Of a stretch of 47,077 nucleotides of DNA, positions 1 to 9,001 are shown in pieces. The stretch comes from an uncultured Pelagibacteraceae bacterium (GTDB taxonomy: Bacteria; Pseudomonadota; Alphaproteobacteria; Pelagibacterales; Pelagibacteraceae): NCBI GenBank assembly GCA_902518395.1, contig CABYFX010000005.1, positions 1-47,077 of the forward strand, in the 5' to 3' direction. The position numbers and the translations under genes are program-made. How positions within the stretch are numbered: the stretch's first letter is position 1; every line of letters begins with the position of its first letter. Under the pieces are notes generated by a model. The model saw only the letters and a list, made by a program, of their open reading frames with translations, ran no database searches and was not told where the DNA came from.

Positions 1-1050
1 AAACTTTTTGAGGATAAATGGACAGTAATTGGCACAGCTAGTTCATTGCCAAATATAGGAGATGTAAAGCCATTTGATCTTTTAGGACTACCTCTACTCA
101 TAGTTAGAAATAAAAAAAATAAAATAAAAGTTTTTCATAATGTATGTAGTCATAGAGGTGTAAAGCTGGTAGATAAACCCAGCAACATAAGAAACGTAAT
201 AAGATGCCCTTATCATTCTTGGTCTTATACATCAGATGGAAAATTGGTTGCAACACCCCATATTGGAGGAATGAATAAACACCAAACCTCAAAGTTTGAT
301 AAATCAAAAAGCAATCTTAAGGAAATAAAGTCTTATGTCTGGCTTGATTTAATAATTGTTAATATTAGCGATAATGAAATACCATTTGAAGAATATATTA
401 AACCTTTAGATAAAAGATGGTCTAAATTTTGGAATATTAAAGATAGAAAACTAATTAATCATGCACACGATTTTGGATACTTTAAATTAAAAGCAAAATG
501 TAATTGGAAATTTGCAATCGAGAATTATTGTGAGAGTTATCATTTGCCATGGATACACCCTCGATTAAATGGATATTCTAAAATAGATGATCACTATCAT
601 ATTCAGGGTTTACCAAATCGATTTGCTGGACAAGGAACAACAAATTATAACCCTGAATTTAAAGGAAAAAAAAAATTTCCAAGCTTTCCTAATTGGCCAA
701 AAAATAAAGAGAATATTGCAGAGTATGTTGCTCTCTTTCCTAATGTTATGTTAGGCATTCATAAAGACCACTATTATGCATATTGGCTTGAGCCAATTGA
801 TCATGAAAATACTTTAGAACATATGGAGATATATTATGTTGGAGAAAAAGCTGCTAAATCTGAAAAATTTAAGTCATTGAGAAAACAAAATCATAAATTG
901 TGGGAAGACATTCAAAAAGAAGATGTAGATATCATTCAACGGATGCAAATAGGCCGCAATTCTAACTCATATAATGGTGGAAATTTTTCTCCCGATATGG
1001 ATAATCCCACTCATCAATTTCACAAGTGGGTATCAACTAATCTTGTGTAG
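1..1050 (+). CDS. Rieske non-heme iron oxygenase, large subunit (5' end cut by window)
   Basis: The reading frame is open from base 1, so the true start lies outside the window; a TTG at 46 is only an internal codon. Counting from base 1, the Rieske [2Fe-2S] ligands are Cys49-x-His51 and Cys69-x2-His72. The catalytic domain follows, with the ENYCESYHLPWIHP motif giving the mononuclear iron histidines (about residues 181 and 186). This architecture belongs to ring-hydroxylating and quaternary-ammonium (GbcA/CntA-type) oxygenases, which need a separate reductase not seen here. The dimethylglycine-dehydrogenase-like gene downstream makes a glycine-betaine-type demethylase attractive, but that is inference and the substrate is unknown. 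A SET-domain gene follows after 13 bases. Confidence 0.9.
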   Translation, partial: KLFEDKWTVIGTASSLPNIGDVKPFDLLGLPLLIVRNKKNKIKVFHNVCSHRGVKLVDKPSNIRNVIRCPYHSWSYTSDGKLVATPHIGGMNKHQTSKFDKSKSNLKEIKSYVWLDLIIVNISDNEIPFEEYIKPLDKRWSKFWNIKDRKLINHAHDFGYFKLKAKCNWKFAIENYCESYHLPWIHPRLNGYSKIDDHYHIQGLPNRFAGQGTTNYNPEFKGKKKFPSFPNWPKNKENIAEYVALFPNVMLGIHKDHYYAYWLEPIDHENTLEHMEIYYVGEKAAKSEKFKSLRKQNHKLWEDIQKEDVDIIQRMQIGRNSNSYNGGNFSPDMDNPTHQFHKWVSTNLV

Positions 1051-1063
1051 GAAGTGAAGATTT

Positions 1064-1504
1064 ATGTATAGACCATTACCAGATGAGCTTACAATTAAGC
1101 ATTCTCCCATTGAAGGGCTTGGTTTATTCGCAACTCAGGAAATAAAAGCAAATACATTTATTGGTATTACACACATTAGAGACGAACAATTCGAAAATAA
1201 ATATATTAGAACTCCGTTAGGTGGTTTTTATAATCACTCAGATAATCCAACGATACAAAGACTAGTATCAAATGTTTTACCGACTTTAAAATTTGGTGAT
1301 CCAATCGATCCAACTGTTAAAGCAAAAAAATTTAATGATAACGACGATAATTTAGAAAACATGTATTACAATTTATTAGAGAAACCCGATGCTAAATATT
1401 TCTTTATGGTATCAATAAAAGATCTAAAACCAGGTGATGAACTTTGTGCAAATTATAATCTTTATACCTACCCAAAGACTGGTGTAGGTATTCAAATGCT
1501 ATAA
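1064..1504 (+). CDS. SET-domain protein (putative lysine methyltransferase)
   Basis: A 146-residue protein made almost entirely of a SET domain. The N-terminal strand SPIEGLGLFATQEI (residues 14-27), the NHSDN motif (57-61) and the closing ELCANYNLY (126-134) match the S-adenosylmethionine and catalytic tyrosine motifs of SET folds. SET enzymes transfer methyl groups to lysines, usually on proteins. No pre-SET or post-SET cysteine clusters are present, as in other short bacterial SET proteins. It sits 13 bases after the Rieske gene and 8 bases before a P-loop kinase, so co-transcription is likely. The substrate is unknown. Confidence 0.8.
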   Translation: MYRPLPDELTIKHSPIEGLGLFATQEIKANTFIGITHIRDEQFENKYIRTPLGGFYNHSDNPTIQRLVSNVLPTLKFGDPIDPTVKAKKFNDNDDNLENMYYNLLEKPDAKYFFMVSIKDLKPGDELCANYNLYTYPKTGVGIQML

Positions 1505-1512
1505 TTTTCTAA

Positions 1513-1923
1513 ATGAAAATAATTTTAATAATGGGTCTGCCGGGAGCAGGCAAAACTACTTTAGCTGAACAACTGGCTCCAAAGCTTAATGCAAAAAGAT
1601 TAAATGCAGATGAAGTTAGAAAAGCCGCAGATGATTGGGATTTTTCAGAAGAAGGAAGAAAAAGACAAGCAAAAAGAATGGCAGATTTTGCATTAAAATT
1701 AAAAAATGAAGGTAATTTTGTAGTTGCTGATTTTATTTGTCCTACACCGGAAGCAAGAAGTTTGTTTCCTGCTGATTACACAATTTGGGTAGATACGATT
1801 AAAGAAGGAAGATTTGAAGATACAAATCAGATGTTTATTAAGCCTGAAAAATATAATTTTCATGTGACGTCCCAAGATGCTAGTGTTTGGGCTGAAAAAA
1901 TTTTAAAGGAGATAGGCCAATGA
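1513..1923 (+). CDS. Small P-loop kinase, adenylylsulfate-kinase-like
   Basis: A 136-residue protein with a Walker A motif GLPGAGKTT at residues 7-15, followed by RLNADEVRKAADDW and VVADFICPTPEAR, which resemble the substrate-binding and Walker B regions of APS kinase (CysC). It is clearly shorter than typical CysC (about 200 residues). No sulfate-activation genes are nearby, so a role in sulfate assimilation is doubtful. The ATGA junction with the next gene (overlap of 4 bases) implies translational coupling to a nucleotidyltransferase. The pair could phosphorylate and then activate one small molecule, but this is inference. Confidence 0.75.
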   Translation: MKIILIMGLPGAGKTTLAEQLAPKLNAKRLNADEVRKAADDWDFSEEGRKRQAKRMADFALKLKNEGNFVVADFICPTPEARSLFPADYTIWVDTIKEGRFEDTNQMFIKPEKYNFHVTSQDASVWAEKILKEIGQ

Positions 1924-2294
1924 GTTATGAATGGGATAATAAAAAACCAACTGCACAGATGCTAGGAAGATGGCAACCTTTTCACGAGGGTCATTACACT
2001 TTATTTAAAGAAATAATAAAAAAAACTGGTCAAGTTTGTATTCAAATTAGAGATGTTCAGGGTGTTGAAGATAATCCCTTTGATTTTGAAACAGTAAAAA
2101 AAAATATAGAAGATAAATTAAATCCAGAATTTGAAGGTAGATTTAAAGTAATGATGGTCCCAAATATAACAAACATATGCTATGGAAGGGGCGTAGGGTA
2201 TAAAATTGAAGAAATTGTCTTATCCGAGGAAATACAAAAAATTTCAGCTACCAAAATAAGAGCTAAAATGAGAGAAGACGGCAAGCTAAAATAG
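1920..2294 (+). CDS. Half-size cytidylyltransferase/adenylyltransferase-like protein
   Basis: A 124-residue HIGH-superfamily nucleotidyltransferase. The N-terminal GRWQPFHEGHYTLF (residues 17-30) carries the GxxxPxHxGH nucleotide-binding signature, and the C-terminal KISATKIRAKM corresponds to the ISxTxIR motif that binds the triphosphate. Both signature motifs are kept although the protein is shorter than NadM or coaD-type enzymes (about 160-170 residues). It overlaps the upstream kinase by 4 bases. NMN adenylyltransferase (NadM-like) or a CTP-dependent transferase are both possible; the substrate cannot be read from the sequence. Confidence 0.75.
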   Translation: MSYEWDNKKPTAQMLGRWQPFHEGHYTLFKEIIKKTGQVCIQIRDVQGVEDNPFDFETVKKNIEDKLNPEFEGRFKVMMVPNITNICYGRGVGYKIEEIVLSEEIQKISATKIRAKMREDGKLK

Positions 2295-2310
2295 GAAAAA
2301 TAAATTTATT

Positions 2311-3084
2311 ATGAATGTTAAGATCAAAAAATTAGGTAATGGCATAACTAATGTAATAATTAATGATCCAAAAACGTATAATTCATTATCATTTAAAACG
2401 TTAAGAGATCTTTTAAAAACTTTTATTAAACTTGATAAAGATAACAGTACTAGAGTAATAATTTTAGAAGGATCAGGCAAAGGTTTCAGTGCAGGGCATA
2501 ATTTAAAAGAAGTTGGAGGAATTAAAAATAGATTAAATCACTTAAAATTATTTAATTTGTGCTCAAAATTAATGATGAAAATAGTCGAGGGAAAAAAACC
2601 AGTCATAGCAAAAGTTCATGGTGCAGCTTATGCAGCAGGATGCCAATTAGCTGCGAGTTGTGATTTAGCTTACAGCACAACAACAGCAACATTTGCAACA
2701 CCTGGTGTAAATATTGGATTATTTTGTAGCACACCAATGGTTGCAGTCAGTAGAAAAGTGACTCGAAAAATAATGATGAAAATGCTTTTAACTGGAGAAC
2801 CAATAAATGCTAAATATGCAAAAGATATTGGTTTAATAAATGATTGTTATTCAAGTAAAAAACTTAATTCAGAAGTTTTAAAAATTGCAAAAACCATTTC
2901 TTCAAAATCGAATTTGACAATTAAAATTGGTAAGCAAGCCTTCTACAAACAATTAGAAATGCCATTAGGAGATGCATACAAATTTACGAGTAAAATGATG
3001 ACTTTAAATATGGCTTCTCAAGATGCAAAAGAAGGAATATCGGCTTTCTTACAAAAAAGAAAACCAAACTGGAAAAATAAATAA
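2311..3084 (+). CDS. Enoyl-CoA hydratase/isomerase family protein (ECHDC3-like)
   Basis: A 257-residue crotonase-fold protein. The two oxyanion-hole segments are visible: GKGFSAGHNLKEV near residue 55 and KVHGAAYAAGCQLAASCDLA near residue 107. The region that supplies the catalytic glutamates in true enoyl-CoA hydratases reads TPGVNIGLFCSTPM here and has no glutamate, as in the ECHDC3-type branch. CoA-ester binding is therefore likely, but simple hydratase activity is doubtful. The start ATG at 2311 lies 16 bases after the upstream stop, and a CoA-binding protein gene follows 21 bases downstream. Confidence 0.85.
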   Translation: MNVKIKKLGNGITNVIINDPKTYNSLSFKTLRDLLKTFIKLDKDNSTRVIILEGSGKGFSAGHNLKEVGGIKNRLNHLKLFNLCSKLMMKIVEGKKPVIAKVHGAAYAAGCQLAASCDLAYSTTTATFATPGVNIGLFCSTPMVAVSRKVTRKIMMKMLLTGEPINAKYAKDIGLINDCYSSKKLNSEVLKIAKTISSKSNLTIKIGKQAFYKQLEMPLGDAYKFTSKMMTLNMASQDAKEGISAFLQKRKPNWKNK

Positions 3085-3105
3085 TAATTATTTTAAAATT
3101 AAATT

Positions 3106-3573
3106 ATGAACGATAATCAAATTAAATCCATTTTAAGAAAATCAAAAGTCATTGCAATGATTGGTGTTAGTTCTGAGAAAAAAGGAGAAGATAAAAAAAA
3201 TCTAAAAAGAAAGCCAGCAAATGTAGTTATGAAGTATATGCAAAACTTTGGTTATAAAGTTATACCAATAAACCCTTTTGCAGTTGGTGAAGTTGTAAAT
3301 GGTGAACCAATGGTTGAAAGCTTAGATAAAGTCAAAGAAGAGATAGATATAGTTGATGTTTTTAGACCTTCAAATGAGGCAGAGGGTATTGCGAAAGAAG
3401 CAATTCAAAAAGGAACTAAAGTATTATGGTTACAGTATGGAATACATAGCGATGAAGCTCAGGCAATCGCAGATAATGAAAAAATTGAATTCATTTCTAA
3501 CAGATGCATAAAACAGGAATATCAAAAACTTTTTCATAAATCTAATCCTGTTTTTCCAGTTCTAAAAGATTAA
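3106..3573 (+). CDS. CoA-binding protein (YccU-like Rossmann fold)
   Basis: A 155-residue single-domain protein of the CoA_binding_2 family. IAMIGVSSEKKG at the N-terminus is the nucleotide loop, with VVMKYMQNFGYKVIPINPF and a WLQYGIHSDEA segment typical of YccU-like proteins. These resemble the CoA-binding domain of succinyl-CoA synthetase but have no catalytic domain. Cellular function is unknown. The stop overlaps the next start in a TAATG junction, so it is translationally coupled to the flavodoxin-fold oxidoreductase. Confidence 0.85.
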   Translation: MNDNQIKSILRKSKVIAMIGVSSEKKGEDKKNLKRKPANVVMKYMQNFGYKVIPINPFAVGEVVNGEPMVESLDKVKEEIDIVDVFRPSNEAEGIAKEAIQKGTKVLWLQYGIHSDEAQAIADNEKIEFISNRCIKQEYQKLFHKSNPVFPVLKD

Positions 3574-4142
3574 TGAAAAAAGTATTTTTAGTTTATGGTC
3601 ATTACAATGAAAAATCTTTTAATTCAGCAATAAAAGATGCTTTTATAAAATCAGCAGAGGAAAAAGGTCATTTAGTAGAATGTATAGATTTATATAAAGA
3701 AAAGTTTAATCCTGTATATGCTGGTGAAAAGGCTGATGAAGTAGTTTTAAATCACAGAAAAAAAATAGATGAAACAGATTTAATTGTACTTGTAGCACCT
3801 ATTTGGAACTATAGAATGCCAGCAATATTAGAGGGCTGGATAGATAAAGTATTAGCACCACCTTGGGCTTTTTCTTTTAAGAAACTTATTGGCAACCATG
3901 GTTATGCTGTAGGAAAACTAAAAAGTAAAAAAGCCATAATTTTCTGCACATATGGCTCTCCAAGATTTTCAATTTCAGATTTTTTTTTAAATTTACCGCT
4001 TAGAAGAATTAAAAAAGGTATTTTTAATAAGTGTGGTATTTATGACATTACCTATAAACGATATTTTGCTGTACCATTTGTTTCAAATGAAAAAAGAATT
4101 GAATTTTTGGAAGATGTTAAAAATACAGCCAGTAATTTATAG
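3573..4142 (+). CDS. Flavodoxin-fold NAD(P)H oxidoreductase (KefF/MdaB-like)
   Basis: A 189-residue protein of the Flavodoxin_2 family. It begins VFLVYGHYNEKSFNSAI, the FMN/FAD phosphate loop, and contains APIWNYRMPAILEGWIDKVL, the hallmark of quinone reductases such as NQO1, MdaB and KefF. The predicted reaction is two-electron reduction of quinones or similar acceptors with NAD(P)H in the cytoplasm. It starts on the last base of the upstream stop. Its 3' end overlaps the signal peptide region of the next gene by 29 bases, an unusually large overlap even for this compact genome. Confidence 0.85.
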   Translation: MKKVFLVYGHYNEKSFNSAIKDAFIKSAEEKGHLVECIDLYKEKFNPVYAGEKADEVVLNHRKKIDETDLIVLVAPIWNYRMPAILEGWIDKVLAPPWAFSFKKLIGNHGYAVGKLKSKKAIIFCTYGSPRFSISDFFLNLPLRRIKKGIFNKCGIYDITYKRYFAVPFVSNEKRIEFLEDVKNTASNL

Positions 4143-4587
4143 TATCTTTTTTCTATTTATTTTTTCTTTAAATGAATTATCTGCCGAGATAAGAAAACCA
4201 AATCCAGAAATTAAGCCCAGAGAAGTTATTGAGATACAACTCAATGCTTTAATGAAGAACGATAGTCCTGAAAAAGACAGTGGTATAATTCAAACTTGGT
4301 TTTTTGCTCACCCAAACAATCAAAGAGTTACAGGACCTATTGAGAGATTTAAAAACATGATTAAGACCGATTCTTATTCAATGCTTTTAAATCATGAAAA
4401 TTATGAAATTGTAGAAGTTTATAAATCAAAAGGTGTTTCGACATTTGAAGTGACCATTATGGACAAAGATAAAAAGTATTACAAATTCAAATGGCAAGTT
4501 GAAAAATATGAAATTGATGGGTTTTTAAAAAATTGCTGGTTAACAACCGCTGTATCTCAACCAATGCCGATGGGCTCTTCTATTTAA
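4114..4587 (+). CDS. Exported DUF4864-like protein
   Basis: A 157-residue protein. I chose the ATG at 4114 because it is followed at once by a signal-peptide-like segment (MLKIQPVIYSIFFLFIFSL, then a probable cleavage after LSA). An upstream in-frame ATG at 4033 would add an unlikely extension inside the previous gene. The mature part, with REVIEIQLNALMKND, a central TWFFAHP and a LLNHENYEIVEVY strand, resembles DUF4864 proteins, small NTF2-like domains of unknown function. It is predicted to be periplasmic. It overlaps the previous gene by 29 bases and the next by one. Confidence 0.7.
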   Translation: MLKIQPVIYSIFFLFIFSLNELSAEIRKPNPEIKPREVIEIQLNALMKNDSPEKDSGIIQTWFFAHPNNQRVTGPIERFKNMIKTDSYSMLLNHENYEIVEVYKSKGVSTFEVTIMDKDKKYYKFKWQVEKYEIDGFLKNCWLTTAVSQPMPMGSSI

Positions 4588-4802
4588 TGAAAAAACCAAG
4601 TTTTCCTGTACGAATTGCAATACTAATGGCAATACTTTGTATCCCACCAATTGGTGCCACTCAGATAGGATGGTATTATTTTGGACAATCTATGGGAGTA
4701 AACTTTGGTATGGCCGCAGGAGTGGTGAGTGTGATAACTGCCGCATATTTAATGTACCAAATGGGTTGGAGAGATGACGACGACGATGATTATGACTATT
4801 AG
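4587..4802 (+). CDS. Small two-helix membrane protein with acidic tail
   Basis: A 71-residue protein read from the ATG at 4587, which overlaps the upstream stop (TAATG). Two hydrophobic segments span roughly residues 8-30 and 36-58. The C-terminus is WRDDDDDDYDY, a run of six aspartates and then tyrosines. I do not recognise a family. The coupling to the exported DUF4864-like gene suggests the two act together at the inner membrane. The acidic tail might bind cations or a basic partner, but nothing in the sequence proves this. Confidence 0.6.
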   Translation: MKKPSFPVRIAILMAILCIPPIGATQIGWYYFGQSMGVNFGMAAGVVSVITAAYLMYQMGWRDDDDDDYDY

Positions 4803-4842
4803 AATTATGTTTAGTTTATAAGAAAAATTTAGTAAAAGTCGC

Positions 4843-7278
4843 ATGATGAAATCAAAAGCAAAAGTTGTAGTAGTAGGTGGTGGAGTTGTTGGTGTTAGCG
4901 CTCTGTATCATTTAGCTAAAAAAGGCTGGTCTGATGTTGTATTGATTGAAAGAAAAGAATTAACTTCAGGCTCTACTTGGCATGCAGCTGGACTACTTCC
5001 ATTATTTAATATGAGCTACTCGGTTGGCCAATTACATAAATATGCTGTTAACCTTTATAAAAGCTTAGAGGAAGAAACAGGAAAGAATGTTGGATTTAGT
5101 GTTGTGTCAAACATTAGATTAGCAAACAATAAGGATAGAATGGATGAGTACCATCAGTACGCTGGTGTTGCACAAACTATTGGCGTAGATGTAAAATTTT
5201 TAACGCCAGACCAAGTAAAAGAAATTTGGCCTTTGTGTCATACTGATGACTTAATAGGAGCAATTCAACATCCTGAAGATGGATATATTCAACCTGCTGA
5301 TTTAACTCAAGCATTAGCTACTGGCGCAAGAAATAGAGGTGCTGAGATTTACAGAAATACAACAGTTCTTGCAATGAAACAGAATAAGGATGGATGGGTT
5401 GTTGAAACAGATAAAGGATCTATAGAATGTGAACATGTAATTTCATGTTCAGGAAATTTTGCTAGACAAACTGGTAAGATGGTTGGCTTAGATATTCCAG
5501 TAATACCAGTTGAACATCAATACATTGTAACAGAACCACACCCAGAAATTCAAAAAAGAAAAAAAGAAGGTCTTCCTGAAATGGGAGTTTTAAGAGATAG
5601 TGATAGTAGATGGTACATGAGAGAGGAAGCAGGTGGTTTGATTTTAGGACCATATGAAGATGGTGCTCCTGCCTGTTATGTTAATGGCCCTTCAAAGGAG
5701 TCTGAGTATGAACTTTTTCAAGAAGATCTAGATAGACTTGCTCCTCATATTGAAGGAGCTATTCATAGAGTTCCGGCATTTGGAGAAGTAGGTGTTAAAA
5801 AAGTTTATAACGGTGCTATTTGCTATACTCCAGATGGAAATCCGATAGTTGGTCCAGCATGGGGATTAAAAAACTTTTGGATTAATGAAGGTCATAGTTT
5901 TGGCATTACTGCAGCTGGTGGAGCTGGATGGCAACTAGCTGAATGGATTGTTGATGGAGAACCTACAATAGACATGCTTGGTGTAGAACCAAGAAGATAT
6001 GGAGATTATTGCTCAAAATCTTATCTTAAAGAAAAGAACGAAGAAGCTTACAGTCATGTATTTATAACCCACTTTCCAGACGAAGAAAGACCAGCCGCAA
6101 GACCTTTAAGAACAGCACCGTGTTATGACAGAATGAAAAATCTTGGTGCAGTTTTTGGTCAAAAATTTGGATGGGAAAGACCAAACTTTTTTGCAACTGA
6201 TGGCATGGAGCAAAAGGACGATTGGTCATTTAGAAGATCTAATTGGTTTAAGGCAGTTGAAAAAGAGTGCAAAAATGTAAAAGAAAATGTTGGTCTACTA
6301 GATATGACTGCTTTTGCTAAATGTAGAATTAAAGGACCTGGAGCTGAAGAATTTTTAGATAAATTAGTAGCTAATAAATTACCAAAAAAAGTTGGTAGAA
6401 TTAATTTATGTCATGCATTGAATACAAAAGGAGGCGTTCACTCAGAATTTACAATAATGAGAGAGTCGGAAAATAGTTTTTATCTTGTTTCTGCTGGAGC
6501 CTATCAAAGATTGGATCACGATTGGATCTTTGGCTGGATGCCAAAAGATGGATCAGTTCAATTTGAGAACTTAACAAATAGTAAAGGTGTTCTTGTGGTA
6601 TCGGGACCGAAAGCAAGAGAATTAATGCAAAGGGTATCAAATGATGATTTTTCAAATGAAAATTTTAAATGGTTAAGCGCAAAACAAGTTGATGTTGGCT
6701 TTGCGCCCGTTAATGCTATGAGAGTCAATTTTGTTGGAGAGCTAGGATGGGAACTTCACCATCCTATTGAATATCAAAATCATATTTTTGATAAACTTAT
6801 GGATGCAGGTCAAGATTTAGGTCTAAAGCCTTATGGAATTAGAGCTATGAACAGTTTAAGAGTTGAAAAATCTTATAAACTAGTTGGAACTGAATTATCA
6901 ATTGAATATTCGCCTTACGAAAGTGGATTAGATAGATTTATTCATCCAAACAAAGGAAGTTTTATTGGACTAGATGCTTTAAATAAATGGAGAGAAAAAG
7001 GCTTTGATAATAAGCTTGTTACTTTAGAGGTTCATGAAACTAGTGATGCGGATGTGTTAGGAAACAATCCAATTTATGAAAATGGCAGTGTTGTAGGACG
7101 TGCAACTGGCGGTGACTTTGGATTTAGACTAGGAAAATCTATCGCACTAGGAATGGTTAAACCTGAGTTAGCAAATGTTGGACAAAAACTAAGGATTGAT
7201 ATACTTGGTAAAATGCATGAGGCAACAATTTTAGAAGAAAGTCCTTACGATGCAGATAATAAATTATTGAGAGCTTAA
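4843..7278 (+). CDS. Dimethylglycine/sarcosine dehydrogenase-like flavoprotein
   Basis: An 811-residue two-part enzyme. The N-terminal DAO-type FAD domain begins [22 protein letters not shown], and [10 protein letters not shown] (residues 41-50) contains His47, equivalent to the histidine that covalently holds FAD in mammalian DMGDH. The C-terminal half is a GcvT-like domain that binds tetrahydrofolate and captures the released one-carbon unit (visible at [25 protein letters not shown] and [16 protein letters not shown]). Expected reaction: oxidative N-demethylation of dimethylglycine or sarcosine, with electrons passed to ETF. Its stop overlaps etfB by one base, and etfA and ETF-QO follow, which strongly supports ETF as acceptor. 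A paralogue lies at 18711. Confidence 0.9.
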   Translation: MMKSKAKVVVVGGGVVGVSALYHLAKKGWSDVVLIERKELTSGSTWHAAGLLPLFNMSYSVGQLHKYAVNLYKSLEEETGKNVGFSVVSNIRLANNKDRMDEYHQYAGVAQTIGVDVKFLTPDQVKEIWPLCHTDDLIGAIQHPEDGYIQPADLTQALATGARNRGAEIYRNTTVLAMKQNKDGWVVETDKGSIECEHVISCSGNFARQTGKMVGLDIPVIPVEHQYIVTEPHPEIQKRKKEGLPEMGVLRDSDSRWYMREEAGGLILGPYEDGAPACYVNGPSKESEYELFQEDLDRLAPHIEGAIHRVPAFGEVGVKKVYNGAICYTPDGNPIVGPAWGLKNFWINEGHSFGITAAGGAGWQLAEWIVDGEPTIDMLGVEPRRYGDYCSKSYLKEKNEEAYSHVFITHFPDEERPAARPLRTAPCYDRMKNLGAVFGQKFGWERPNFFATDGMEQKDDWSFRRSNWFKAVEKECKNVKENVGLLDMTAFAKCRIKGPGAEEFLDKLVANKLPKKVGRINLCHALNTKGGVHSEFTIMRESENSFYLVSAGAYQRLDHDWIFGWMPKDGSVQFENLTNSKGVLVVSGPKARELMQRVSNDDFSNENFKWLSAKQVDVGFAPVNAMRVNFVGELGWELHHPIEYQNHIFDKLMDAGQDLGLKPYGIRAMNSLRVEKSYKLVGTELSIEYSPYESGLDRFIHPNKGSFIGLDALNKWREKGFDNKLVTLEVHETSDADVLGNNPIYENGSVVGRATGGDFGFRLGKSIALGMVKPELANVGQKLRIDILGKMHEATILEESPYDADNKLLRA

Positions 7279-8027
7279 TGAAAATTTTAGTCGCTGTAAA
7301 AAGAGTTATTGATTATAACGTTCAAATTAGAGTTAAAGAGGACGGTAGTGGAGTTGTTACTGATAATGTTAAAATGTCAACAAACCCACCAGATGACAAT
7401 GCTATTGAAGAAGCTGTAAAAATTAAAGAGGCAGGCAAAGCAACAGAAATAATAGCTGTTACTGTTGGTGAAGAGAAAGCTCAAGAAACAGTCAGAAAAG
7501 CTTTAGCGGTAGGAGCGGATAGAGGAATTCATGTAAAGGTTGATGGCACCATTGAACCACTTGCTGTTTCTAAAATTTTAAAAAAAATTGTTGAAAAAGA
7601 AAATCCAGACTTGGTTTTTATGGGTAAACAAGCAATTGATGATGACTGTAATCAAACGGGACAAATGTTAGCAGCACATTTAAATTGGCCACAAGCAACT
7701 TTTGCTTCAAAAATAGAAGTAAATGATAAATCATTACAAGTTACTAGAGAAGTGGATGAAGGTTTAGAAACTATTGAAGTCAATACACCAGCTATTGTTA
7801 CATGTGATTTAAGATTAAATGAGCCAAGATATGCGTCACTTCCAAATATTATGAAGGCTAAGAAAAAACCTATTGAACAGATTAATGCGTCAGATCTAGG
7901 AGTTGATACAAATCCTAGAATAGAACATATTAAAATTGAAGAACCGCCAAAAAGAAAAGCGGGTATTAAAGTTGCGAGTGTTGAGGAATTAGTACAAAAA
8001 TTAAAAAATGAGGCAAAGGTAATTTAA
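7278..8027 (+). CDS. etfB: Electron transfer flavoprotein beta subunit
   Basis: A 249-residue protein beginning [20 protein letters not shown], with [18 protein letters not shown] and the AMP-binding region [18 protein letters not shown] typical of EtfB; family length is about 250. With EtfA it forms the soluble FAD heterodimer that carries electrons from flavoprotein dehydrogenases to ETF-ubiquinone oxidoreductase. Here the likely donor is the dehydrogenase immediately upstream, whose stop codon shares a base with this start. The end overlaps etfA by one base. Confidence 0.96.
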   Translation: MKILVAVKRVIDYNVQIRVKEDGSGVVTDNVKMSTNPPDDNAIEEAVKIKEAGKATEIIAVTVGEEKAQETVRKALAVGADRGIHVKVDGTIEPLAVSKILKKIVEKENPDLVFMGKQAIDDDCNQTGQMLAAHLNWPQATFASKIEVNDKSLQVTREVDEGLETIEVNTPAIVTCDLRLNEPRYASLPNIMKAKKKPIEQINASDLGVDTNPRIEHIKIEEPPKRKAGIKVASVEELVQKLKNEAKVI

Positions 8028-8980
8028 TGTCAGTTTTATTAATAGCAGAGCATAACAACAAAGAAGTAAAACCATTTACATTGAATGCAATTACAGCTGC
8101 ATCACAAATAGATCAAGATCTTCATGTATTGTTAATTGGAAGTAAGGCAGATGATGTTGCAAAATCTTTATCTGAAGTTCCTTTAGTAAAAAAAGTTCTG
8201 CATATAGATCATGAAATTTATGAAAATTATATTGCTGAAAATTATACCGCAGCAATTTTAAAACACGCTGATAAATATTCACATATTATTTGCTCAGCAA
8301 ATACATTTGGAAAAAACCTTATGCCAAGAGTTGCAGCATTATTGGATATTTCACAAGTAAGTGATATTATAAAAGTTATATCTCCTGATACCTTTCTAAG
8401 ACCAATTTATGCAGGAAATGCATTTGCTACAGTTAAAAGTAATGATGAGAGAAAATGTGTTACTATTAGACCAACATCATTTGAAGCAGCAGAAACAACC
8501 GGTGGATCTGCCGAAATAGAAAAAATTGATGCAGCAGATCAAACTGAAAATACAAAATTTATAAATAGAGAAGAAATCAAATCAGATAGACCTGAATTAG
8601 GCACAGCCAGAATAGTAATTTCAGGTGGTAGAGGCTTACAAAGTGGTGAAAATTTTAAACTAATAACTGATGTAGCGGACAAATTAAACGCAGCAATTGG
8701 AGCTTCAAGAGCTGCAGTTGATGCTGGATATATCACAAACGAACATCAAGTGGGACAAACAGGAAAAGTTGTTGTGCCTGATTTATATATAGCAGTTGGA
8801 ATTTCTGGAGCCATTCAACATTTAGCAGGAATGAAAGAAAGCAAAGTTATTGTTGCTATAAATAAAGATGGTGAAGCACCTATTTTTAGTGTCGCAGATT
8901 ACGGCCTTGAAGCTGATTTATTCGAAGCACTTCCTCAATTCTTAGAGGAACTGAACAAATTAAACACTATACAAAAATAA
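8027..8980 (+). CDS. etfA: Electron transfer flavoprotein alpha subunit
   Basis: A 317-residue protein. The C-terminal FAD domain is complete: ISGGRGLQSGENF, IGASRAAVDAGY, QVGQTGKVVVPDLYIAVGI, SGAIQHLAGM and INKDGEAPIFSVADYG are the classic EtfA segments that bind FAD. It pairs with EtfB (one-base overlap, TAATG) in the cytoplasm. ETF-QO follows after 21 bases, so the whole electron chain from dehydrogenase to quinone is encoded in one strand-consistent block. Confidence 0.96.
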   Translation: MSVLLIAEHNNKEVKPFTLNAITAASQIDQDLHVLLIGSKADDVAKSLSEVPLVKKVLHIDHEIYENYIAENYTAAILKHADKYSHIICSANTFGKNLMPRVAALLDISQVSDIIKVISPDTFLRPIYAGNAFATVKSNDERKCVTIRPTSFEAAETTGGSAEIEKIDAADQTENTKFINREEIKSDRPELGTARIVISGGRGLQSGENFKLITDVADKLNAAIGASRAAVDAGYITNEHQVGQTGKVVVPDLYIAVGISGAIQHLAGMKESKVIVAINKDGEAPIFSVADYGLEADLFEALPQFLEELNKLNTIQK

Positions 8981-9001
8981 CAAATACTGTAAGAAATTAG
9001 T

